From: an uncultured Prevotella sp.
GTDB lineage: Bacteria; Bacteroidota; Bacteroidia; Bacteroidales; Bacteroidaceae
DNA: 64,000 nucleotides
Assembly (NCBI GenBank): GCA_944320235.1
Contig: CALUGQ010000001.1
Location: 179,591 to 243,590, forward strand
Reading direction: 5' to 3'
Positions 58,373 to 64,000 of the stretch are shown piece by piece; positions within the stretch are counted from its first letter, which is position 1; each line of letters starts with the position of its first letter. The notes under the pieces were generated by a model. That model was not told the DNA's origin. It did not search any database and saw only the letters and a program-made list of their open reading frames with translations. Position numbers and translations under genes: made by a program.

Positions 58373-59407
58373 TTAAATTTCTATGTCGTGGTCGCCGCCG
58401 GGCTTCCAGTCGAGCTTTACGCTCACGCCCACCTCGGGGGCGTCGGTCACCACCTGGCCGCCATCGCCTATGCGCGCCTTAATCACCTTTATGTCGCCGG
58501 CGCGCAGCGGCTCGCTCACGCTGAGGGTACTCTCGGTGATGCTGCCGTTCTCGGTGGTGTAGACCACCAGGCGGTAGAGGGCGGAAGCCTCGGGGGCAGT
58601 AAGCTTATTGGGGCTATAGGGCTTATTAGGCTTATAGGTCTTATAGGCCTTATAGTCCTCATAGGCCTCATGGCCCCTGCTGGGGAAGCAGGCGGCGTAG
58701 AGAGCCACGCGGCCTTGGCCGTCGTCGAGGCGCGAGGCGCGGATGACGGTGTTGCGGTCGAAGCTGTAAGTGCTGTCGGCCACGGCAAAAGCCGAGGCCA
58801 TGCCGCTTAGCGAGCCGTGTATGTCGGTGAGCTGGTGGCCGTTAAGGTCGATGACCAGGGCCACGGCACTGTTCTGCATATAGAGGTCTACGTTGAAGCT
58901 GCCGCCCGCATCGGCCACGCGGAGCTGCCGCCGCGCGGCAAAGACGCCGGAGGAGTGGGAATCGATGGTGTCGGCAGGGGCCTGGCGCAGGCAGAGGGCG
59001 GAGTAAGCGTCGCCCTCCACGCTCACCTGCGGCTCCGCCCCGGCGTTGGCAATGGCGAGGTGGTTGTAGTCGGCCGAGGGCAGGTAGATGGTATATGAGG
59101 CCGACGAGCCGTCCATCTCGTGGGCCTCGCGGTGGGCGGGTGCCTCACCGGTGTAGAAGGCAAGGTCGAGGTCGGAGGCGTGGTCGGTGAACACTCCGCC
59201 AAGGGCCTGTGCAAGGCGCTCGGCCACGGCCTGCTCCGCCGGTGCCGACAGCTCGCCGTAGAGCGTGGAGCGCAGGTTGGTGCGCAGCCTCACGTTGTAG
59301 GTAAGGCCGAAGTCGGTGCCGCAGCCCGAAAGGTCTTCGTTGATGCACGACGTGAGCGACGGCAAGGCCAGCGCCAGCAATGCAAGTATCTTATTGTTCT
59401 TCTTCAT
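58373..59407 (-). CDS. FimB/Mfa2-family fimbrial anchor lipoprotein
   Basis: Outer-membrane lipoprotein that caps and anchors the fimbrial shaft at the cell surface. From MKKNNKILALLALALPSLTSC (cysteine 21) it is 344 residues, close to the family's size; 59419 is an alternative start, and the frame is open to 59557 but that stretch is repeat-derived. The sequence after the cysteine, INEDLSGC, is the family hallmark. The rest shows two beta domains (FGLTYNVRLRTNL, ASYTIYLPSADYNHLAIANAG; FNVDLYMQNSAVALVIDLNG; ALYRLVVYTTENGSI). A small repeat-like run EAYEDYKAYKTYKPNKPYSPNK near residue 250 comes from a tandem GGCTTAT-type DNA repeat (about 58608-58672) and may vary in length. It follows the major fimbrilin gene across a 474-base repeat-filled spacer. 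Confidence 0.88.
   Translation of the reverse strand: MKKNNKILALLALALPSLTSCINEDLSGCGTDFGLTYNVRLRTNLRSTLYGELSAPAEQAVAERLAQALGGVFTDHASDLDLAFYTGEAPAHREAHEMDGSSASYTIYLPSADYNHLAIANAGAEPQVSVEGDAYSALCLRQAPADTIDSHSSGVFAARRQLRVADAGGSFNVDLYMQNSAVALVIDLNGHQLTDIHGSLSGMASAFAVADSTYSFDRNTVIRASRLDDGQGRVALYAACFPSRGHEAYEDYKAYKTYKPNKPYSPNKLTAPEASALYRLVVYTTENGSITESTLSVSEPLRAGDIKVIKARIGDGGQVVTDAPEVGVSVKLDWKPGGDHDIEI
58606..58675 (-). repeat. In-frame tandem repeat inside the FimB/Mfa2-like gene
   Basis: On the plus strand units such as GGGCTTATAGG, GGCTTATAGG, TCTTATAGG, CCTTATAG, CCTCATAGG and CCTCATGG follow one another at a period near nine. They encode a Lys/Tyr/Pro-rich run. Unit changes of nine bases would keep the frame and alter only the length of this surface loop. 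Confidence 0.6.
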
Positions 59408-59597
59408 CTTCGTCAACATCTTTCTTTGTGAGCGGAGGCCGAACCAACGGCACTCCGCCCTGGAAGCCTCTCCCCCCGCCCTCTCCCGTGGAGAGGGAGC
59501 CGCTACGCCCGAGGGTGAGGGTGATGGAAGCCCTGTCGTGGTGCCACGCTCCACCACGTTCCGGCCTTAGAGCGCCCTGACCAGTTGCTGCCACGTT

Positions 59598-59646
59598 CCG
59601 GCGGGTTTGCAACCCGCCGGGAGGCTGTTGGGGGTTTGCAACCCCC
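59598..59646. repeat. Two palindromes of the GGGTTTGCAACCC type
   Basis: CCGGCGGGTT-TGC-AACCCGCCGG (59598-59620) is followed by GGGGGTTTGCAACCCCC (59630-59646). They share the core of the REP-like elements at 29064 and 59690, in the opposite orientation to the copies just downstream. Confidence 0.65.
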
Positions 59647-59689
59647 GTAGCCACAAGCTCACGGGGCGCGGACTTTCCATGCATTTTAA

Positions 59690-59875
59690 TTTGCATTTCC
59701 GGGTCGCAGACCCGGCTCCGGGAGGCGGCGGGTTGCAAACCCGCCGCAACGTGGGAGGAACGTGGGCGTTTTGCATTTCCGGGTCACAGACCCGACCCCG
59801 GGAGGCGGCGGGTTGCAAACCCGCCGCAACGTGGGAGGAGCCGTGGGAGGAACGTGGGAGGAACGTGGGAGGAGT
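59690..59875 (+). repeat. Tandem REP-like palindrome pair (80-bp period) plus ACGTGGGAGGA units
   Basis: Two copies, starting at 59699 and 59779, each contain CCGGGTC-nCA-GACCCG and GGCGGGTTGCAAACCCGCC followed by GCAACGTGGGAGGA. After the second copy the last part repeats several times (GCCGTGGGAGGA, ACGTGGGAGGA, ACGTGGGAGGA) up to the stop codon of the fimbrilin gene. The spacer 59408-59881 contains nothing else that looks like a gene. Confidence 0.75.
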
Positions 59876-59881
59876 CAGAGT

Positions 59882-61708
59882 TTACTCTCCAATCTCCACG
59901 TCGAAGCTCATACCGGCAGACCATGAGAGGTCAACCGAGAGACCCAGCTCCATCTTTGTGGCGCGCAGGTCGGGGATGGTGTTGTAGGCAGACGCGAGGC
60001 TGCTGATGGTTACGTTGGCCGTAGTGGTGTGATCGGCAGCGAAGATGTGGGCGTAGGTCCAGTTAGCGGGCTTGGAACTGTTTCCCGTCTCTGACGGATT
60101 GAGCTGGCCCACGAGGTAGAACTTGCCGCCTACGGGGATGATGCCGTCAGCGCCGCGGAACTCCACGCCGCTGTTGTTCACAAGCTCCACGGCGAAGTTA
60201 ACCTCTTGCGCGGTGGCGAGGGTGTCGCTCAGCACGAGGGTGTAGTTGGGGGTGCTGGGGGTGCCGGCCTTGGCCACGAGCTTGTTGCCATCATCGGTTG
60301 CGCACTTGTCGTAGATGGTCTTATTCATCTGAGTGCCGGCGGCAGGTTCCAGCTTCCAGTCGGCCAGTGTGGGCTGTCCACCCACGAGCACAGCCGTAAC
60401 GGGGAATCCGTTGGCAGGCACGTTAACCCACACTGCGGGATTTCTTTCGGTGCCCTTGTCCTGCAGCTGTGCAGCCTTGCACTTCACGGTGAGCTTCAGG
60501 TTGGCCACGCCATACTGGATGTTCTTCTTCAAGGCGATGGAACGGGTGGTGGCGGTAACGGCATTGCCCCAGCTGTTGCCGGTGGCGTTCCAAGGTGCGG
60601 TGTTGGCAGTCCAGCTGGTAGTGGTGTTAGGCCATGTTCCCACCTCGTCATTGCTGGCAGCGAGGTCAGTGTTGATGAAGTAATAGAGCGATGTGGGGAA
60701 GCAGATGTCCGTAGCCTTCAGCTTCTTGGCACCGAACACATTGCCGCTGCCCGTGGCATCCTCAACGTAAGAGAACTTTTGGCCTGCGGTGCCATCAGCA
60801 GCCAGCTCCACTGCACCGTCGGGCAGGTTGAGGTTCTGCGGGAAGGTGAGCGTGGTGCTCAGCGTGTAGGGAGCAGCCTCGCCAGTAACGGAGAATGTAC
60901 CACCGTTTGTGATGGCGGTGCGGATGGCCAGTGCGGCGGTCTTGTCGTCGCTTTCTCCATCTGCAGCAGCCCAACGCTCCACGGTGTTGTAGAGGTTTTG
61001 CAGAGCCAGCTTGATGTTGTTTGCCGAACCGGCCTTCATGGTTACAAAGGCGGTGTGAAGGGCTTTAAATTCATCGTCAGAGCTAGTGCTCCAGTTGGAA
61101 ACGTTCTCCACTGCATTGAGCACTGCGAGCAGCTTCGTGGCCTCTTCGTTGGTGCTTACGGTGACGTTATTGCCGAGCACCGGCTCAAGGGCAAAGGTGA
61201 GCTGGCTGAGGTTGGTGGTACCTTCTGCTACGAGCTTGGCGTCGTTGAGCGTTCCCTTTGCGAACTTGCTTGCTGGGTCAGTACCCATGGGAGCCGTGGC
61301 ATAGAAGAGGAAGCCCTTGGTGCCAACCGGCACGTTGACATCGTTGTAGATCTTGGACGACTTCGAGATGCTGATGTCAGAAGTGCCAAGGTCGGTGAGG
61401 GGGATCACCGAAGAGGCGACCTCATTGCCAGCAGCAGTAGGCTGGGTAGCGAACGACAGCAGGTGGATGTTATCCATGCCGAGGAAGCTAACAGGACTGC
61501 CGTTCTGCGTGTTACCGGCGATCATACGGGTGTCGGGGCCACCATAAGGGATGTTGAGAGCAAAGCTCGTCTTCACCACTTGGCCCGGCACTGTGGGCTG
61601 CGGGTTGCCCTCTGCTGCCAGCTCATCGTCGGACGAGCAAGCTGTGAAAGCTACTGCGCCTGAGAGCAGCATTGCGCTCATCAAGGCAAAATGTTTTTGA
61701 TTCTTCAT
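59882..61708 (-). CDS. Mfa1/FimA-family major fimbrilin
   Basis: Main shaft subunit of an Mfa/Fim-type fimbria. 608 residues with a lipoprotein signal MKNQKHFALMSAMLLSGAVAFTAC (cysteine 24), as in other prefimbrilins that are lipidated, exported and then trimmed. The N-terminal region (TSFALNIPYGGPDTRMIAGNTQNG) and the C-terminal end (MELGLSVDLSWSAGMSFDVEIGE) fit the Mfa1 subgroup, whose last strands form the polymerisation strand. R61 in GGPDTRM lies in the region where trypsin-like cleavage happens in Porphyromonas, but no such protease is encoded here. It is longer than typical Mfa1 by an insertion around 185-290 (helical, Asn/Ala-rich). Third gene of the cluster, after the DUF3868 protein. 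Confidence 0.85.
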   Translation of the reverse strand: MKNQKHFALMSAMLLSGAVAFTACSSDDELAAEGNPQPTVPGQVVKTSFALNIPYGGPDTRMIAGNTQNGSPVSFLGMDNIHLLSFATQPTAAGNEVASSVIPLTDLGTSDISISKSSKIYNDVNVPVGTKGFLFYATAPMGTDPASKFAKGTLNDAKLVAEGTTNLSQLTFALEPVLGNNVTVSTNEEATKLLAVLNAVENVSNWSTSSDDEFKALHTAFVTMKAGSANNIKLALQNLYNTVERWAAADGESDDKTAALAIRTAITNGGTFSVTGEAAPYTLSTTLTFPQNLNLPDGAVELAADGTAGQKFSYVEDATGSGNVFGAKKLKATDICFPTSLYYFINTDLAASNDEVGTWPNTTTSWTANTAPWNATGNSWGNAVTATTRSIALKKNIQYGVANLKLTVKCKAAQLQDKGTERNPAVWVNVPANGFPVTAVLVGGQPTLADWKLEPAAGTQMNKTIYDKCATDDGNKLVAKAGTPSTPNYTLVLSDTLATAQEVNFAVELVNNSGVEFRGADGIIPVGGKFYLVGQLNPSETGNSSKPANWTYAHIFAADHTTTANVTISSLASAYNTIPDLRATKMELGLSVDLSWSAGMSFDVEIGE

Positions 61709-61789
61709 AATTGTTTTGTTTTTATTGGGTTAATGATTATATTTTTTCACAGGAATGACGTGAGGGCCGGGAGCAACGAGGGGCAATGG

Positions 61790-61895
61790 CATGGCCGGGA
61801 GCTTTGGGAGAACTACCGCAAGCCCATCCACGCAGATGGGCGCAGCCTATTCTTCATTCCTCATTCTTAATTCTTCATTCCTCATTCTTAATTCT
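61790..61895 (-). repeat. Low-complexity spacer: CTCCCA units plus AAGAATTAAGAATGA units
   Basis: On the minus strand, after the DUF3868 stop, units AAGAATTAAGAATGAGGAATG recur about twice, followed by GGCTGCGCCCATC...GATGGGC and by GTTCTCCCAAAGCTCCC. Same order of parts as the spacer at 58236-58372, pointing to a composite repeat copied into two spacers of this cluster. Confidence 0.6.
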
Positions 61896-63239
61896 TCATT
61901 TATTAAGCTCCTCCGCCTTTCTTATCGCCTCATACTGGCGCAGGTTCTCGCGGGCATCGGCGTTGCCTTTGTCAGCGGCGCGGCGCAGCCAGCCGATGGC
62001 CTCGTCGCGGCGTCCGGTCATGTAGCAGGCCACGCCGAGGGCGTTGTGCGAGCGTTCGTCGCGGCTCACGGTGAGCAGCATCCGCAGCGCCTCGTCGGCC
62101 CTGCCCTGCCCGAGCAGCTCCGTGGCGCGGTTGATAACGGCTGCCACGGTGTCGGGCTTGTAGTCGTAATAGATGCGCATATAGCCCGAGTTGCGCTGGT
62201 CGCCGAGCACGCTGTCCTTAAGCCAGCGGTATGCCCGGCCTCCGTCGAGCCTCTTTATGAGCCGCTCGCGGCGGTCGGCGTTCGGCTCATTGTCGATGAT
62301 GGAGAGCAGGCGGTCGCGCCATGGCGAGCTGCCAGCGGCTATGCTCCGGCGCAGCTGCGGCCATCCCTCGCCGCCGTTGACGGTCTCGTATAGCGAGTCG
62401 GGCGTGGCCACCTTGCCCTGCACATAGTCCTTGAGCACCTTCACGCGGCGGCCTGCCAACGCTATGTTGTGGCGCATGGGTCCGTCTACCGACGCAAGGC
62501 CCACTATCTGGATTATCTTCACGGCCGAAGTGCTGTCGGCCATGATAGCCTTCGTGATGCTGACGATGCGGTCGAGCGTTGCGGCATTGTCGCGGAAGTC
62601 GAGCAGCAGCGTGTGCTTGTCGAGCGGGAAGTGCACGAGCAGCGCGCCCTCCATGGGCGAACCGTCGTATGGGCGGTACTTCGATATGTGCTGCAACACG
62701 GGGTTGTTGCGCTGCAGTTCGCCCGCCTTGCCCGTATTGTCGGCCACGGGGGCGAGTGCAGGGCTGAACGGCGGCACGTATGCAAAGTGTCCTATGTGCG
62801 CCGCGGGCATTGGTTCCACCTCGCAGCAGCCCTCGCCTTCGCGCTCGGCGTCGAGTTTCACACGGCCCTGCCACAGCCACGGGGCCTCGTCACGCCTTAT
62901 CTCTACGGAGTAGGCCACCGGTTGCCCGGCCGCCACCTCGCGCCCAGTTGCCACCGGAGCGTCGCCGTAGAAGCGTGCGCGGTCGGTGTAACGCCGGTTG
63001 CGCTTGCCCCTGAACACCGCCGGATGCAGGCGCAGCGTGTCGCCGCGCCCATTGGTGAGCATCGGCGTTGCCCACACGGAGTAGTCGCTGCCTATGCCCC
63101 GGCCCTCGGTGAGCGTGAACGCGAGGCGCACGGCGGTGCTGTCTTTCCACTCCACGCCCAGCCCGTCGGCAGAGGCAGGAGCCACTGAAGCCACCACCAG
63201 GGCAAGAAGCGATAGTATCTTCATTTCTTTTACTTTCAT
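61896..63239 (-). CDS. DUF3868/OmpA-like protein of the fimbrial cluster
   Basis: 447 residues with signal peptide (KILSLLALVVASVAPASA). The N-terminal half (about 25-165, VRLAFTLTEGRGIGSDYSVWATPMLTNGRGDTLRLHPAVFRGKRNRRY) is the DUF3868 type found next to fimbrial genes. The middle (about 195-330) is OmpA-like: LLVHFPLDKHTLLLDFRDNAATLDRIV... IIQIVGLASVDGPMRHNIALAGRRVKVLKDYV, i.e. the strand-helix pattern that binds peptidoglycan. The C-terminal part (about 365-440) has TPR/Sel1-like helices (ATELLGQGRADEALRMLL, ALGVACYMTGRRDEAIGWLRRAADKGNADA). Probably a periplasmic or outer-membrane organiser of fimbrial assembly. It follows the DUF3575 gene after 88 bases. Start at 63224 is also possible. 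Confidence 0.8.
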   Translation of the reverse strand: MKVKEMKILSLLALVVASVAPASADGLGVEWKDSTAVRLAFTLTEGRGIGSDYSVWATPMLTNGRGDTLRLHPAVFRGKRNRRYTDRARFYGDAPVATGREVAAGQPVAYSVEIRRDEAPWLWQGRVKLDAEREGEGCCEVEPMPAAHIGHFAYVPPFSPALAPVADNTGKAGELQRNNPVLQHISKYRPYDGSPMEGALLVHFPLDKHTLLLDFRDNAATLDRIVSITKAIMADSTSAVKIIQIVGLASVDGPMRHNIALAGRRVKVLKDYVQGKVATPDSLYETVNGGEGWPQLRRSIAAGSSPWRDRLLSIIDNEPNADRRERLIKRLDGGRAYRWLKDSVLGDQRNSGYMRIYYDYKPDTVAAVINRATELLGQGRADEALRMLLTVSRDERSHNALGVACYMTGRRDEAIGWLRRAADKGNADARENLRQYEAIRKAEELNK

Positions 63240-63327
63240 AGTCGTTCACTTAGTGGGAGACTGAAGCCTGTTCCGCCGTCAAAGCGCCGGCGCCTCGGCT
63301 TCGTTGCCAATAATATATCCTCCTTGT

Positions 63328-63921
63328 TCATTTAATATAGTATACCGCCGACACCGAGAGCTTTGTGGGCATGAAGAGCCAGCGGGTGTCCTCATCCACT
63401 TGCGAGCCGCACACCTCGCACATATATTTCTTATAATGGGTCACGCCCACACCGATGCCTATCGCGGCCTCAAGGCTCCAGCGGCGGCCCAGCATCCAGC
63501 TGTAGCCGTAGAGCACGCCCACGGCTCCGATGTCTCCCTGGAAGCGATGGTCATCGAGCTCGGGGAAAATGCCGAAAGGCACATCGATGTTGCCCGCATT
63601 GTAATGCGAGTAGAGGGCATTCACGCCGACGAAGTGACCGGCGTATGTCGAACAGAGCCAGTAGCGAGCCTCCGGCTCAATGAGCACGTGCTTCAACTTG
63701 GCGTTCTCAGAAAAAGTAAACGGATTGTATCCTGCCGACAGGCCCAGCGTCCACTTGGGCGACACACGCGCCTCAAACCCGACGTTGGGCGTGGTGGTTG
63801 CCCAATAAAGAGCATTGGTCTTCAGCGCTATGCTTTGTGCCGAGACCCTTTGCGCCCCCATGAGCACTATCATGACAACCAATAACCACCATCCCGTTGT
63901 GTTGCTGCTATTACGGTTCAT
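63328..63921 (-). CDS. DUF3575 outer-membrane beta-barrel-like protein
   Basis: 197 residues, signal WLLVVMIVLMGAQRVSAQ (cleaved near 29). The mature part has alternating strands ending in aromatics, as in small outer-membrane barrels: IALKTNALYWATTTPNVGFEARVSPKWTLGLSAGYNPF, EPEARYWLCSTYAGHFVGVNALYSHYNAG and the terminal LSVSAVYYIK. This is the DUF3575 pattern, regularly encoded at the head of FimA/Mfa clusters in Bacteroidales. First gene of the cluster in this window. Precise role unknown; a barrel assisting fimbrial export or anchoring is inferred. Confidence 0.82.
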   Translation of the reverse strand: MNRNSSNTTGWWLLVVMIVLMGAQRVSAQSIALKTNALYWATTTPNVGFEARVSPKWTLGLSAGYNPFTFSENAKLKHVLIEPEARYWLCSTYAGHFVGVNALYSHYNAGNIDVPFGIFPELDDHRFQGDIGAVGVLYGYSWMLGRRWSLEAAIGIGVGVTHYKKYMCEVCGSQVDEDTRWLFMPTKLSVSAVYYIK

Positions 63922-64000
63922 CTGATCCTTAATTCCGCAACACTATAATTTAACTTTATTTATAAGTTCCTGAGCAACAAAAAGTTGCCCAGGATTTTGC
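63922..64000. other. Upstream region of the fimbrial cluster
   Basis: A+T-rich leader with no TAnnTTTG match. A small dyad GCAAC-AAAAA-GTTGC lies at about 63975-63990. The promoter of the cluster is probably beyond the window edge. Confidence 0.3.

Noticed and set aside
59420-59557. Upstream extension of the FimB/Mfa2-like gene to 59557
   Set aside because: The extension is low-complexity and precedes a textbook lipoprotein signal peptide at 59407.
1-64000. tRNA, rRNA and riboswitch genes
   Set aside because: Looked for cloverleaf-like patterns, CCA-proximal stems and long conserved leaders in the spacers and saw none. This was by eye only; tRNAscan-SE and Rfam searches would be decisive.

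Overview
The window comes from a fairly G+C-rich member of the Bacteroidales, of the Prevotellaceae/Muribaculaceae/Porphyromonadaceae type; I cannot name a genus. The signs are two SusC/SusD pairs, many lipoproteins with a cysteine after a short signal peptide, secreted proteins ending in type IX secretion (T9SS) sorting domains, an Mfa/Fim-type fimbrial cluster, a C10 (streptopain-like) peptidase, and the Bacteroidetes -7 promoter box TAnnTTTG upstream of all eight transcription units where I looked for it. I see no tRNA, rRNA, insertion sequence, phage or CRISPR array.

Layout. Almost everything is on the minus strand. Bases 1-41,248 are a polysaccharide-utilisation region that fits rhamnogalacturonan-I (pectin). 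It holds three rhamnogalacturonan lyase (PL11-type) genes (1-4576, cut by the window edge; 29506-34056; 38672-41248) and a three-gene enzyme unit (GH27 alpha-galactosidase, GH78 alpha-L-rhamnosidase, two-domain esterase). It also holds a seven-gene uptake operon (28600 down to 11568) with the order FAS1 lipoprotein, SusC, SusD, FAS1 lipoprotein, FAS1 lipoprotein, SusC, SusD. That operon has no enzyme in it. Between lyases 2 and 3 lie housekeeping genes: ppk and ppx (polyphosphate) and a bile-acid/sodium-symporter-like transporter.

Bases 41,705-44,843 hold two plus-strand genes: a secreted C10 cysteine peptidase and a small lipoprotein of unknown function preceded by a 9-bp microsatellite.

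Bases 45,346-63,921 form a fimbrial cluster, read leftward: DUF3575 protein, DUF3868/OmpA-like protein, Mfa1/FimA-like fimbrilin, FimB/Mfa2-like anchor, a further fimbrial-type lipoprotein, and a 3873-residue beta-helix surface protein with a T9SS sorting domain. The giant protein takes the position that the Mfa5 tip protein holds in the Porphyromonas gingivalis mfa locus. It contains one clearly A+T-rich module of about 1.75 kb, which suggests mosaic exchange of adhesin modules.

The intergenic regions are informative. Four of them carry an array of three 22-bp units (core AAACnGGCCnGTTT). Two carry a REP-like palindrome pair. Three spacers near surface-protein genes carry CTCCCA-rich 9-bp repeats. 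Strong intrinsic terminators close most units.
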